Shown: positions 26,760 to 36,374, counted from the first letter of the stretch. The stretch is 64,000 nucleotides of DNA from Bin127 sp965221625 (GCA_965221625.1 OZ244903.1:2170001-2234000); one strand, 5' to 3'. Program-made: numbers and translations. The notes: generated by a model from the sequence alone, not told the origin.

Positions 26760-27233
26760 TCACTCGCAACGGCATGGATGCGTGTTCAAGTCGGTAGCAC
26801 AGCCAATACAAAGACCTCGACACTCAACGTCACATAACGGATTCATCGGTTTCGCAGAATTTAGTCCCTGCCAGATGGCAGCCGACAGATCGATTACATT
26901 CTTCGAATCGATGGTTAGCGCATCGTCGTCGTCGCTCTCTTCGAACCAATCTCCCCGTCGAATGGTCAATCCAACATTTGCGGGTTTGAACTCGTCCTCC
27001 AAGAACAAACCCACCGGTGTCTCAATGTCTGTCAGACACCTCGAACATTCCGCGTCAATCAGCGCAGTCACCTGCATCTGAGCGAGCACAGTCCGGTCCG
27101 TGCGCATTAACCTGCCACGCGCTTCGACGTCTTGGAACCGCGCCCCATCAATTTCCAACTTCGCCTGGACGAGGTCGACTTTCATCTGTTCGCCCACGGA
27201 ACCGGTCAGCAATCCCGAAACGTTGAACTGCAT
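26760..27233 (-). CDS. YceD/DUF177 family protein
   Basis: Family linked to 23S rRNA accumulation and ribosome assembly, commonly found just before rpmF as here. The 157-residue protein has the central CSRCL knuckle followed by a Phe/Glu-rich strand and a C-terminal Cys-rich end (CDVECRGLCIGCATDLN, finishing in a C-x-C), typical of DUF177. The biochemical role is not settled. It is the first gene of the operon, directly after a strong promoter. Confidence 0.9.
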   Translation of the reverse strand: MQFNVSGLLTGSVGEQMKVDLVQAKLEIDGARFQDVEARGRLMRTDRTVLAQMQVTALIDAECSRCLTDIETPVGLFLEDEFKPANVGLTIRRGDWFEESDDDDALTIDSKNVIDLSAAIWQGLNSAKPMNPLCDVECRGLCIGCATDLNTHPCRCE

Positions 27234-27287
27234 TGTGCCGTCTCAAAAACCGCGCGCGTAAACACGAAGCAAACGCACATTTAAAGA

Positions 27288-27317
27288 ATCTTAAACGTCA
27301 TCGCCAAATCGTGTCAA
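27288..27317 (-). promoter_or_regulatory. Promoter of the yceD-rpmF-fabD-nusB-acpP operon
   Basis: The minus strand carries a consensus -35 TTGACA (27312-27317), an 18-bp spacer, and TAAGAT (27288-27293). It lies 55 bp before the first start codon. No other clear promoter or terminator was seen until the terminator after acpP. Confidence 0.75.
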
Positions 27318-27353
27318 CAATGGTTCGCCGCATTGACCTTTCCTGCACCCGAC

Positions 27354-28499
27354 TCACGTCTCACCGATCAGTGCACGACTGATGACAAGCCTCTGTATTT
27401 CAGACGTTCCCTCGTAAATCTCGGTCACCCGTTGGTCGCGGTACATGCGTTCAACCGCGGTCGGTTTGAAGTAACCGATACCACCGTGAATCTGCACCGC
27501 CGTGTCGACGGCGCGTCCTGCCGCCTCCGACGCATAGAGTTTTGCCATCGCCGATTCTGTGCCGTACGGTAAGCCGGCGTCGTAGAGAGACGCCGAACGG
27601 TACGTCAACAACCTCGCCGCATCTAACTCGGTCGCCATATCCGCCAGCATGAACTGGATCGCCTGTTTCGTAGCAATCGGTCGTCCGAACGCAGTGCGTT
27701 GTTTCGAATAGTTCAACGCCTCGTTCAATGCACCTTTGGCAAGCCCCAAACACTGCGCTGCCACTGTGATCCTAGAAGAATCGATTATCTTCAAAGCAAT
27801 CCGATAGCCATCTCCAATCGCGCCCAGAAGATTCGACTTTGGAACGCGGCAGTCACTGAAGACCAACTCGGCGGTGCCGCTGCCACGCATGCCCATTTTC
27901 CCATGCTGCTCGTTGATCTCGAATCCCGGAGTGTCGCGTTCAACCACAAATGCCGATACGCCTTGGTAGCCGGCATCACGGTCGGCGGTGACGAACACGG
28001 CAAACACGTCAGCAACCGAGGCGTTAGTGATGAACAGTTTGCTGCCATTGAGGACGACGTCCTCGCGGTCCTCAATCATCGCCGTCTGCAGGCCCAGCGC
28101 ATCCGAACCGGTGCCGGGTTCCGTCAGCGCGAACGCCGCGATCCTCTTTCCGGCCGCCAGATCCGGGCACCACCGGGCCCGCTGCTCTTCATTGCCGAAG
28201 CGATTTATCGTCTCCGATCCCAGCGAAGAATGAGTAATGAGAACCGTGCTGGTGCTGCCACAAACTGCGCCCACCTCTTCTAGCACCACCATGAAGTCTC
28301 GATAGCCCATGCCGGCACCGCCTAACTCAGGCGGTATTAGGATCCCAGTCAATCCGAGCTCAGCCAATCGGTCGAATTGCCGCTTGGGAAACTCTTCACG
28401 CGTATCGACCTCGTCTGCCAACGGTCGAAGCTCGTTTTCGGCGAATTCCCGAACCGTTGATGCCAGCATCTGCTGCTGTTCGTTGTAGAAAGGCTCCAT
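27354..28499 (-). CDS. Acyl-CoA dehydrogenase
   Basis: FAD-dependent enzyme that introduces the alpha-beta double bond into acyl-CoA, passing electrons to electron-transfer flavoprotein. The 381-residue protein has the usual N-helical, beta and C-helical domains, with FALTEPGTGSDA (FAD and substrate), the KLFITNASVADVF strand, GFGRPIATKQAIQFMLADM-type helices, and the C-terminal YEGTSEIQ holding the usual catalytic Glu of short-chain enzymes. The chain-length specificity cannot be told; short-chain or branched-chain is most likely. It is monocistronic, divergent from ruvC. Confidence 0.93.
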   Translation of the reverse strand: MEPFYNEQQQMLASTVREFAENELRPLADEVDTREEFPKRQFDRLAELGLTGILIPPELGGAGMGYRDFMVVLEEVGAVCGSTSTVLITHSSLGSETINRFGNEEQRARWCPDLAAGKRIAAFALTEPGTGSDALGLQTAMIEDREDVVLNGSKLFITNASVADVFAVFVTADRDAGYQGVSAFVVERDTPGFEINEQHGKMGMRGSGTAELVFSDCRVPKSNLLGAIGDGYRIALKIIDSSRITVAAQCLGLAKGALNEALNYSKQRTAFGRPIATKQAIQFMLADMATELDAARLLTYRSASLYDAGLPYGTESAMAKLYASEAAGRAVDTAVQIHGGIGYFKPTAVERMYRDQRVTEIYEGTSEIQRLVISRALIGET

Positions 28500-28642
28500 C
28501 GCCGTGACCTCGAAGAGTTCGCGCTTGCATTACAAGCCACTATCGTAGTCCATCGACTCGCGCCGACAGTGCGATCAGAACGTCGGCATTAAAATCGGCA
28601 TATCGCACGCAACGTCTGTCGTCGAGTTCAGCCCTATCAATC

Positions 28643-29173
28643 ATGCGACGTATCATCGCCATCGATCCCGCGCTAACCAAAACCGGTTACGCCGTCGTCG
28701 AAGCCAACGAGCGAGGCGATATCTCATTGCTCGAAGGTGGCATCGTAACCACAAAGCCTAGCGACTCATTAGAGAGGCGATTAGCGATTATCAACCGGAC
28801 GCTTACCGAGATAATTGATGAGTTCAATCCCAACGAAATGGCAATCGAAGATCTCCATTCGCGCTACCGCAATCTCAAGACAGCGATCGTCATGGCACAT
28901 GCGCGCGGTGTAGCCTTGCTCACCGCCGGAAATGCTGACATCGGTGTTCACAACTACGAACCGACCCGCATCAAGACGGTGGTCGCCGGCAGCGGTCGCG
29001 CTGACAAAGACCAAGTGATGCGCGCAGTCAACATGCGGCTCGCGTTGCCAAATCCAATCACGCAAACTGACGTAGCCGACGCCATAGGCATCGCCATCTG
29101 CCACGTGCAATTGACCCTCAACGACGCAACCGTCAAGGCGGTTGCTCTGACCAAACAGACAGCACAAGCATGA
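28643..29173 (+). CDS. ruvC: Holliday junction resolvase RuvC
   Basis: Dimeric endonuclease that cuts Holliday junctions during recombination repair. The 176-residue length is typical. The four acidic metal ligands are visible as Asp8, Glu69 (AIEDLHSR), Asp143 and Asp146 (DVADAIGIA). The usual GIDPG start is AIDPA here. It overlaps ruvA by 4 bp (ATGA), so the two are translationally coupled, and ruvB follows: a complete ruvCAB operon. Confidence 0.96.
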   Translation: MRRIIAIDPALTKTGYAVVEANERGDISLLEGGIVTTKPSDSLERRLAIINRTLTEIIDEFNPNEMAIEDLHSRYRNLKTAIVMAHARGVALLTAGNADIGVHNYEPTRIKTVVAGSGRADKDQVMRAVNMRLALPNPITQTDVADAIGIAICHVQLTLNDATVKAVALTKQTAQA

Positions 29174-29808
29174 TCTCATTCTTGCGAGGACAAGTCATTG
29201 ATGCGCAAAACGACCCACCTCGAGTCGTCGTCCTGACTTCATGTGGCGTCGGGTATTCGGTTTCGTTGCCTGTTTTCGTGCACCAAGAACTAAACCCAAG
29301 CCGCGACGACGAAGTCGAACTTCACATCTACTACTCCGTAAGCGAGCGGCAACCTTTGCCCCTACTAGTCGGATTTCAACACCAACAAGACCGCGACTTC
29401 TTCGAGCAGTTCATCCAAGTCGAAGGCATCGGCCCTGCCCGTGCCGCCGCCGCGCTAATCATGCCGGTCCCGACGCTTGCCCACGCCATCGAAACCGAGG
29501 ACACGGCGACTATCACCTCAATGCCGGGTATCGGGCAACGAGGCGCACAGAAGATAGTGGCTTCACTAAAGGGCAAAGTTACCGATGCCGCAATGCGCAC
29601 CATTGACACGTCGCCCGACATCCCACCGATATCCGCCGGGGCGCGCGCGGACGTCATCGCCGTTCTCGTGAACCTTGGATACCGGAACGCAGAGGCAGCA
29701 ACGCTCGCTGACGACGCCATCCGACGTGAACCCGAACTAGCAGACGATGCCCAAGCACTACTGCAACGGGTGTTTCGGGAAAGAGCAGCAAGTCCGACTG
29801 TAGCTTAG
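29170..29808 (+). CDS. ruvA: Holliday junction DNA helicase subunit RuvA
   Basis: Binds the four-way junction as a tetramer and guides RuvB. The 212-residue protein has an N-terminal OB-fold (FLRGQVIDAQNDPPRVVVL), two helix-hairpin-helix motifs (QVEGIGPARAAAAL and SMPGIGQRGAQKIV), and a C-terminal domain III (ADVIAVLVNLGYRNAEAA) that contacts RuvB. It is coupled to ruvC upstream and 19 bp from ruvB. Confidence 0.96.
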   Translation: MISFLRGQVIDAQNDPPRVVVLTSCGVGYSVSLPVFVHQELNPSRDDEVELHIYYSVSERQPLPLLVGFQHQQDRDFFEQFIQVEGIGPARAAAALIMPVPTLAHAIETEDTATITSMPGIGQRGAQKIVASLKGKVTDAAMRTIDTSPDIPPISAGARADVIAVLVNLGYRNAEAATLADDAIRREPELADDAQALLQRVFRERAASPTVA

Positions 29809-29827
29809 GAAGACGAGCTCACTCTGA

Positions 29828-30913
29828 ATGACGGAATCAGCCAGACAACGGATTGTCGGAGGTCCAGAAGAGACGCCCACTGCTTCGACCGAAGGTTCGA
29901 ATCAGCAAACCCCGACCGATCCGAACGTTGATCTAGTCGCCCGAAACGATCTGCGACCCCAGCACTTCTCCGACTACATAGGTCAGAAACACGTCGTCAA
30001 CAGCATCCAAATCGCTGTAGAAGCTGCCAAGCATAGAAGCGACACTCTTGACCATGCGCTGTTCCACGGTCCGCCTGGTCTGGGAAAGACCACAATCTCG
30101 CACATCATCGCCCGAGAGATGGGGACGACGCTCGTCCACACATCCGGACCAGCTCTCGAACGTCCCGCTGACGTCGTCGGAATCCTCTCGAATCAAAAAC
30201 AAGGCGACGTCCTGTTCATTGATGAAATTCACCGACTTTCGTACGCCGTGGAGGAGTACCTGTATTCGGCGATGGAGGACTTCCGGGTCGACTTCATCAC
30301 CGGTGCCGGTCCTTTCGCCAAGACGATCAATTTGCCTTTGCAGAAGTTCACCTTGATCGGTTCCACCACCCGTGCCGGGATGCTCAGCCCGCCGTTGCGC
30401 GAACGCTTCGCGCTGACCTATCACCTCGACTACTACTCGGTGGGAGAACTCACGAACGTGGTAAAGCGTTCCGCTAAGATACTCGACGTGCCGATTGATG
30501 ATCCGAGTGCCACAGTCATCGCCAAGCGATCACGCGGCACACCTCGCATCGCGAACAATCTGTTGCGCCGCGTGCGCGACTACGCACAGGTGCGCGGCGA
30601 CGGAAACATTACTTCCGACATCGCCACACAAGCACTGCAAGTCGAAGGTGTAGACGAACTCGGACTTGACCGCCTGGATCGGCTTTACCTCCGTACGCTC
30701 TCAACGCAGTACGCCGGCGGACCGGCCGGGATCAACGCACTTGCAGCGTCGACCAACGAAGAAGCTCAAACTCTCGAAGACGTCGTCGAGCCGTTCCTAC
30801 TGAAGATCGGCTTTATCGTCAGGACGCCACAGGGACGGAGAGCGACGAAGCAAGGCGTTCACCACATCGGCGAGTCAACCTTCAACGACCCAAACCAGCA
30901 TTCACTTTTCTGA
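29828..30913 (+). CDS. ruvB: Holliday junction branch-migration ATPase RuvB
   Basis: AAA+ hexameric motor driving branch migration with RuvA. The protein has 361 residues, with about 25 extra at the N-terminus compared with the shortest homologues. Walker A is GPPGLGKTT, Walker B LFIDEIHRLS, sensor 1 and the arginine finger lie in STTRAGMLSPPLRERF, and the C-terminal winged helix ends in GVHHIGESTFN. It is last in the ruvCAB operon and converges with the ABC exporter 13 bp away. Confidence 0.97.
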   Translation: MTESARQRIVGGPEETPTASTEGSNQQTPTDPNVDLVARNDLRPQHFSDYIGQKHVVNSIQIAVEAAKHRSDTLDHALFHGPPGLGKTTISHIIAREMGTTLVHTSGPALERPADVVGILSNQKQGDVLFIDEIHRLSYAVEEYLYSAMEDFRVDFITGAGPFAKTINLPLQKFTLIGSTTRAGMLSPPLRERFALTYHLDYYSVGELTNVVKRSAKILDVPIDDPSATVIAKRSRGTPRIANNLLRRVRDYAQVRGDGNITSDIATQALQVEGVDELGLDRLDRLYLRTLSTQYAGGPAGINALAASTNEEAQTLEDVVEPFLLKIGFIVRTPQGRRATKQGVHHIGESTFNDPNQHSLF

Positions 30914-30926
30914 CCGTCGGGGGTCA

Positions 30927-32849
30927 TTAGGTCGCACCCTCGCGTGCGAACTTGGTAGCCTCAGCTATCAACTCGTCCGGTATGTCATCGAATGAAGCGT
31001 AGTTCATCGAGTACAACCGCGCGTATAGTCCGCCCAATGCGACGAGCTCATCGTGGTTGCCCGTCTCGATTATCTCGCCGTTCTGCAAAACGATGATCCG
31101 ATCCGCACCGCGGATAGTCGCCAAACGATGGGCGATAACGATGCCAGTTCGGCCTTCAAGCAGACGGGAAAGTGCCTGCTGAATGAGCAGCTCCGTATAA
31201 CTGTCGATCGAAGCAGTCGCCTCGTCAAGGATCAAGATCTTGGTGTCGGCAACAATCGCCCTCGCGAATGAAATTAGCTGGCGTTGGCCCAAAGACAAGT
31301 TGCCACCGCGTTGTTCCAACTCAGTGTCGTAACCGTTCGGCAATCGCATGATGAACTCGTGTGCTCCTACCGCCCTCGCCGCCGTCACCACGTCCTCGCG
31401 AGTCGCATCGGTCTTGTTGTAGCGGATGTTCTCGTAGACAGTGTCCGAAAACAGGTATGGCTCCTGCAACACCATGCCGATGTTGTCACCCAAGCTACTC
31501 AACTTAACGTCGCGGACGTCTTTGCCGCTGATTAGGACCTCGCCATCCCATACCTCGTAAAAACGATGCAACAACGACGTGATGCTAGTCTTTCCCGAAC
31601 CAGTCGGGCCCACGAGTGCTACAGTTTCACCCGGTGCCACTTTGAAGTTGATGTTCTTGAGTATCGGCTCGTTTTCCAGATATCCGAAAGTGACGTTTCG
31701 GAACTCCACAGATCCATCGTTGTTCACTAATGGTTCCGCGCCCTCTTTGTCTTGGATCTCGACCGGGACGTCCAAGACCTCGAAAATGCGTTCACCTGAT
31801 GCCATTGCACGTTGGAAAACGGCGTAATGCATCGTTATCGACCGGATCGGGTCGAAGAACAACTGAACGTAAAGGATGAACGCCAGCATCGAGCCTATCT
31901 CGAGTGAGTTGCCCACCACCCAGTTTCCACCGACGACGATGATGATCGCCATCGCTGTCCCTGACATCGTGTCTACAACTGCGATCATGACCAACCCAAT
32001 CGCCGCGGCGCGACGAGACGCCCGCAACTGCTCGCTCGCTTTCTGATCAAATATCCCTAAATTCACGCGCTCTCGGGACATCCCTTGCACCACCCTCACG
32101 CCGTTGATGTTCTCGGCGAGGGCACCGCTGGTGATTGACGCAGTTTGACGGGAATACAGGAAAGCCCGACGTGCGATAGGCAACCAGATCGCCCGTGCAA
32201 TCGCCAAGGTGGAGACAACGGCAAATGTCAACAGGGCCAAACGCCAATCCATGATGAGCATCGCAACCACGATGCCAACCAGCAACGCGAAGTCACCGAT
32301 GCTGGACACTGACGTCTCCAGAAACTCCTGCAGTGCCGCAACGTCACCTTGCAGACGCGACATCATGCGCCCGACCTCGGTCTTGTCCATGAATGACATC
32401 GAGACACGTTGGAGGTGGGCGTACATCGCACGGCGCAGGTCGATCAAGATGTGCTCAGCCACGCGACCCACAATGATGCTTTGGAAGTACCCGGCCACTA
32501 CGTGAAGCAACACCGCACCGACGAATACTCCTACGACGACGAACAACGCGTTCCGCGCACCTTCGCCAGATCGAGACTCGATCGACAAGACTTCGTCAAC
32601 GGCGATGCGAACGATCCATGGCAATGCGAGAGCCGTCAATGCAAAGATCAATACCGCGATGATGCCGATCAACAATACGCGGCGGTATCTCCTCACGAAT
32701 CCCCAAAATCGACGCACGACGTCGCCACTGAATGCTGCCGCGAAGATCTCCTGATCGGTGTCTACTGACACCTGGCGTCGTTCGACCCAACGAGGCCGGG
32801 CCTGGTCGCCGGTTCGCCGATCCTGCGAGGAAGTGTTGCTAGTTGCCAT
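30927..32849 (-). CDS. ABC exporter half-transporter, catalytic-Glu subunit
   Basis: Fused membrane and ATPase subunit (about 640 residues) of the MsbA/LmrA type. Residues about 50-350 hold six membrane segments. The ATPase domain has Walker A VGPTGSGKTS, signature LSLGQ (not LSGGQ), Walker B ILILDEATASID with the catalytic Glu, and switch His in IAHRL. The ATG at 32849 has GAGG upstream; the gene overlaps the end of its partner by 11 bp. The altered signature here and the missing Glu in the partner are complementary, as in heterodimeric exporters with one working ATP site. The substrate is unknown: drug, lipid or peptide. Confidence 0.92.
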   Translation of the reverse strand: MATSNTSSQDRRTGDQARPRWVERRQVSVDTDQEIFAAAFSGDVVRRFWGFVRRYRRVLLIGIIAVLIFALTALALPWIVRIAVDEVLSIESRSGEGARNALFVVVGVFVGAVLLHVVAGYFQSIIVGRVAEHILIDLRRAMYAHLQRVSMSFMDKTEVGRMMSRLQGDVAALQEFLETSVSSIGDFALLVGIVVAMLIMDWRLALLTFAVVSTLAIARAIWLPIARRAFLYSRQTASITSGALAENINGVRVVQGMSRERVNLGIFDQKASEQLRASRRAAAIGLVMIAVVDTMSGTAMAIIIVVGGNWVVGNSLEIGSMLAFILYVQLFFDPIRSITMHYAVFQRAMASGERIFEVLDVPVEIQDKEGAEPLVNNDGSVEFRNVTFGYLENEPILKNINFKVAPGETVALVGPTGSGKTSITSLLHRFYEVWDGEVLISGKDVRDVKLSSLGDNIGMVLQEPYLFSDTVYENIRYNKTDATREDVVTAARAVGAHEFIMRLPNGYDTELEQRGGNLSLGQRQLISFARAIVADTKILILDEATASIDSYTELLIQQALSRLLEGRTGIVIAHRLATIRGADRIIVLQNGEIIETGNHDELVALGGLYARLYSMNYASFDDIPDELIAEATKFAREGAT

Positions 32850-34761
32850 CGGCAAACCTCATCGAAGCATCCGGAGCGTCGTCATCGGGTCTAATCTGCA
32901 ACTCGTACAGATCTCGATACTTCCCGCCAGCCTCCAACAACTCGGCATGCGTGCCACGCTCCACAATTCGACCACCTTCCAAGAACAAGATCTCATTGGC
33001 ATGCATCAGCGAACTCAATCGGTGTGAAATGATGATCGTTGCGCGGTCCTGCGTCACTTCCTGCAAGGCCGCCCGTATCCGTTGCTCGGTAGCCGCGTCG
33101 ATCGCCGCCGTCGAGTCGTCAAAGACGATGATCTGGGGGTGTAGCATGATGCTCCGCGCGATCGATAGCCGTTGCCGTTGACCTCCGGACAGCGAAATCC
33201 CGCGTTCGCCAACTAACGTCCCGTATCCACCTGGTAATCGCTCTACGTACTCGCTCATCTGGGCATTGGAGGTGGCGTCCTCAATGTTCCGATGCTCAGC
33301 CCAAGGGTCGCCGTACGCGACGTTGTTGTCGATCGTAGTCGTGAACAGGAACGTGTCCTGCTCAACGACGCCCACGGCTCTTCGGAGCGATGACAGCGTA
33401 ACTTTCGAGATGTCCTGACCATCAACCAATATCCGTCCGCGAATTGGGTCGTAGAACCGCGGTATTAGGTGTGCAAGCGTCGACTTCCCTGAGCCTGGCG
33501 GTCCGACGATGCCGATGGTGTGACCGGGACGGGCTTCAAACGAAACGTCAGTGAGAACCTGTTCGTCGCCGAACTCATCCATGTACGCGAAGTCGATATG
33601 CTCGAAACGCAGAACACCTTCGGTGATTACAAGATCTTTCGCACCCGAATCATCAGCGATCTCTGGCACTTGGTCTAGAACTTCGAACAACCGCTTCCCG
33701 GATGTAGCACCCAGTGCCCATCCGGCGACTACCATGCCTAGCTGTCGGACGGGATTTTGCATGATCGTCATAAAAGCCAAAAACTGGGCCAAGTCCCCGA
33801 GAGAGAACGCGTCGGTCTCATCTAGCACCTTCAACCCGCCAACCAGCAACACCGATGACATCGCTCCAAGGAACGCAAACGTGTTGATCGAAATCGCCAC
33901 AGATCGCACCCCCACCAATCTGAATGCCCGATTGAATGCCTCCGTCGATGAAACGTCGTACTTTTCCATCTCATAGGGTTCGGATGAAAACGAGCGGACG
34001 ACCCGGATGCCCTTGAGGTTTTCGTCCATTATCTTGGTCAGTCGCGCCATCTCTTCTTGGTATAGCCGCCAACCTCGCGAAGTTTGCAGTCTTGCGACGA
34101 TCGAACGCCAAGCAACGATGGGAACGAAACTCAAACTGAGTAATGCCAACTGCCAATCCTGATTCACCATCAGTGCGGTGCCTACACCAACGAAAATCGC
34201 GAGATAGACGACACGCAACAAACCTCGACTGGCGAAACTGCGAACTCCCTCAATGTCCAACAATCCTCGCGTCAACAGATCTCCGGTATGCACGCGGTCG
34301 TGGTAGGCGAAGCTAAGACGTTGCAGCTTTTCGTAATAGAGCATCCGCAACCTATAACCAAGCATCTGCGCGATGCTTTCGGAGATGAACATGTGTGTGA
34401 AGGTGAAAATTCCGCGCAACACCGCCGACCCAAGCAGCAAAAGTGCCGTAGTCAGTAATGCGCGTCGCAACTCGCCAGGGTCAAGCTCCGGACTGGAGAA
34501 TATCTCCTCCACTGTCGCGACACCGCTTCCGATTAGCAAGGGAATGAATAGTTGGAACGTCGCCGCACCGATGATGGCCACCAACGCAATCGATAGCAGC
34601 AATCGATAGCCGAGTGCCATCCGGATGATGCGCATCAAGACATTGAACGCGTTGGACGATTCATCCGTTTCCGACTGCGATGCCGCACGGCCCGTGCTGG
34701 GAGCCGTTGATACCGCCGAGCGCAACCAGTAGCGATCGATTAGTGCCTTGATTGGTACCAT
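32839..34761 (-). CDS. ABC exporter half-transporter, degenerate-site subunit
   Basis: A 640-residue partner of the downstream half-transporter. It has six membrane segments (about 45-345) and an ATPase domain with Walker A VGPPGSGKST, a normal LSGGQ signature, and Walker B IIVFDDSTAAID, in which Asp replaces the catalytic Glu. The switch His (ISHRL) is kept. Known heterodimers such as TM287/288, BmrCD and LmrCD show the same pattern: this Walker A/Asp pairs with the other chain's poor signature to form an inactive site. It is the first gene of the two-gene operon. Confidence 0.92.
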   Translation of the reverse strand: MVPIKALIDRYWLRSAVSTAPSTGRAASQSETDESSNAFNVLMRIIRMALGYRLLLSIALVAIIGAATFQLFIPLLIGSGVATVEEIFSSPELDPGELRRALLTTALLLLGSAVLRGIFTFTHMFISESIAQMLGYRLRMLYYEKLQRLSFAYHDRVHTGDLLTRGLLDIEGVRSFASRGLLRVVYLAIFVGVGTALMVNQDWQLALLSLSFVPIVAWRSIVARLQTSRGWRLYQEEMARLTKIMDENLKGIRVVRSFSSEPYEMEKYDVSSTEAFNRAFRLVGVRSVAISINTFAFLGAMSSVLLVGGLKVLDETDAFSLGDLAQFLAFMTIMQNPVRQLGMVVAGWALGATSGKRLFEVLDQVPEIADDSGAKDLVITEGVLRFEHIDFAYMDEFGDEQVLTDVSFEARPGHTIGIVGPPGSGKSTLAHLIPRFYDPIRGRILVDGQDISKVTLSSLRRAVGVVEQDTFLFTTTIDNNVAYGDPWAEHRNIEDATSNAQMSEYVERLPGGYGTLVGERGISLSGGQRQRLSIARSIMLHPQIIVFDDSTAAIDAATEQRIRAALQEVTQDRATIIISHRLSSLMHANEILFLEGGRIVERGTHAELLEAGGKYRDLYELQIRPDDDAPDASMRFADGN

Positions 34762-34971
34762 TTGCGGAGCCGATTTCGCGACAGTGACTGTGCTAGCCTG
34801 AATGGTGGCGGCACTAAACGGTGGTTGCGAACTCTGAAGATTCTACTACTCGCGCACCCTTCGACTGACGAAATCTCACCTGAAGGCAACCGAAATCCGA
34901 GCACATGCGGCGAGCCATCGGACCGCATCTTAACGTTGACCAGTTAGACCACGACACTCAACCATTACTCA

Positions 34972-35616
34972 TTGACTACCCGCGAACGACAATCGAACCC
35001 GTACCGCGCTCGGTACGCGACCTTTGAAGACGTTGGTGCAATCGACGCCATCGTCAGACAGGTGTTCGGAGCTCACTCGCAGTCCGCCGACGTAGACATG
35101 AAAAAGCGCAACATGACCTACATGGTTGTGGAACAACGAGCTCAGTCGAACCAAAGCAACAACGGTTCGCGGCGCAACCTTCGCGATTGGATCAAGTCCG
35201 TGTTCAGTCAGGAACACAAGCAAGGTAACGATGCTCACAACATCGCCGGTCTCGTCGGCATATGGGCACCGCTAGACCAAGCCCACGTCATGGTCGTGGC
35301 AACTCGGCCTGAGGAACAAGGTCGCGGCATCGGTGAGCTGCTCATTATCGCCACCATCTCAGAGGCAAAACGCATCGGTGCCGCCAACGCTACATTGGAG
35401 GTGCGCAAATCGAACCAGCGCGCACAGGCACTGTACCGAAAGTACGGTTTTGTAGAAGTTGGGATACGGCACAATTACTACGCGGAAAACCGTGAAGACG
35501 CCTTGATCATGACGACGCCATCACTTATTGACGTCAACTATTCGCGGAATTTCGACGCGCGTAAAGCGGCTTATTTCAAACGGCGGGGCAACGCCCGACT
35601 GCAATTCAACGATTAA
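34972..35616 (+). CDS. RimI-like GNAT acetyltransferase
   Basis: Acetyl-CoA-dependent N-acetyltransferase, 214 residues in the longest frame. The GNAT core is clear: the acetyl-CoA loop RPEEQGRGIGELL, the LEVRKSNQRAQALYRKYGF helix-strand, and VGIRHNYYAENREDALIM, all typical of RimI, which acetylates protein N-termini such as S18. A polar insert of about 35 residues (rich in Gln, Asn, Ser) lies near 55-90, and the C-terminus extends past the usual end by about 35 residues. The TTG start lacks a good ribosome site, so the true start may be inside. It converges with the zinc-ribbon gene 8 bp away. Confidence 0.82.
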   Translation: MTTRERQSNPYRARYATFEDVGAIDAIVRQVFGAHSQSADVDMKKRNMTYMVVEQRAQSNQSNNGSRRNLRDWIKSVFSQEHKQGNDAHNIAGLVGIWAPLDQAHVMVVATRPEEQGRGIGELLIIATISEAKRIGAANATLEVRKSNQRAQALYRKYGFVEVGIRHNYYAENREDALIMTTPSLIDVNYSRNFDARKAAYFKRRGNARLQFND

Positions 35617-35624
35617 CCATCTCG

Positions 35625-36374
35625 TCATCCCTGCCCGAGGAGGAACAAGATCAGCGCGATTCCCGCTCCGATCGCGAAAACTACAGTCCACATCGACCAC
35701 CGCTGTTGAACCGCCAGGAACTTCTCCGCACTCTCCCACTCGCGAGCTCGCCAAGCCAACTCGTTGCCTTTGATTCCCAAAGTCAACATGACCGTTATCA
35801 ACAAAGCCAAACCGATTGACCGCAACGTGGGAGAAACCGGCAACAATGGCAGAAATCCAAGGGCCGACCACCAGATGCCGTGGAGCATGCCCCAGATCGG
35901 ACCGAGGATGAAGGCTGACCAATTCCAACGCCTAATCTCAGGCGGCGTCGAGTCGCTTTCCGCGTCGGATCCACCACCGCGTCTTCGCACCCGGAACGGA
36001 CTCTGGCCCAAGCTTCCCTTACCTATCCGATAACCGGAAGGGTTTCTCATTCGGGATCGCTCACGCCCGTTGAGATCATCAGATTCAGATTCATCGCCAA
36101 CTGGGTCTGCGACATCCCGCGATAGGCGTTCTCCCTCCGCCAGTTCTGAACCACATACAGAGCAATAGGAGGCGTTGAGCTCGTTCGAAGACGCGCAATC
36201 GATACAACTCGTGAAACCCAATGCGGAAGGTCGCTCTGAATCTGTGTGATACAACCGCTCCCCACATCGATCGCATGCATAGGTACCCTCTTCTGCACCG
36301 ACACCGCAGTGCATGCAAAATATCAGGCCGTCGGGCGACTGTTGTAGATTGGGTTCTTGCATTGCCGGTTTCAC
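35625..36374 (-). CDS. Zinc-ribbon membrane protein with DUF2628-like domain
   Basis: A 249-residue protein with two N-terminal zinc knuckle pairs (C-x2-C near 20-23 and 34-37; C-x2-C near 57-60 and 70-73), a charged linker of about 70 residues, then a membrane region starting at WNWSAFILGPIWGMLHG with three hydrophobic segments and the GNELAWRAREW motif typical of DUF2628-type proteins. Its function is unknown. The ribbons face the cytoplasm if the usual positive-inside rule holds. GTG 36374 or ATG 36362 could start it. It is likely monocistronic. Confidence 0.75.
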   Translation of the reverse strand: MKPAMQEPNLQQSPDGLIFCMHCGVGAEEGTYACDRCGERLYHTDSERPSALGFTSCIDCASSNELNASYCSVCGSELAEGERLSRDVADPVGDESESDDLNGRERSRMRNPSGYRIGKGSLGQSPFRVRRRGGGSDAESDSTPPEIRRWNWSAFILGPIWGMLHGIWWSALGFLPLLPVSPTLRSIGLALLITVMLTLGIKGNELAWRAREWESAEKFLAVQQRWSMWTVVFAIGAGIALILFLLGQG

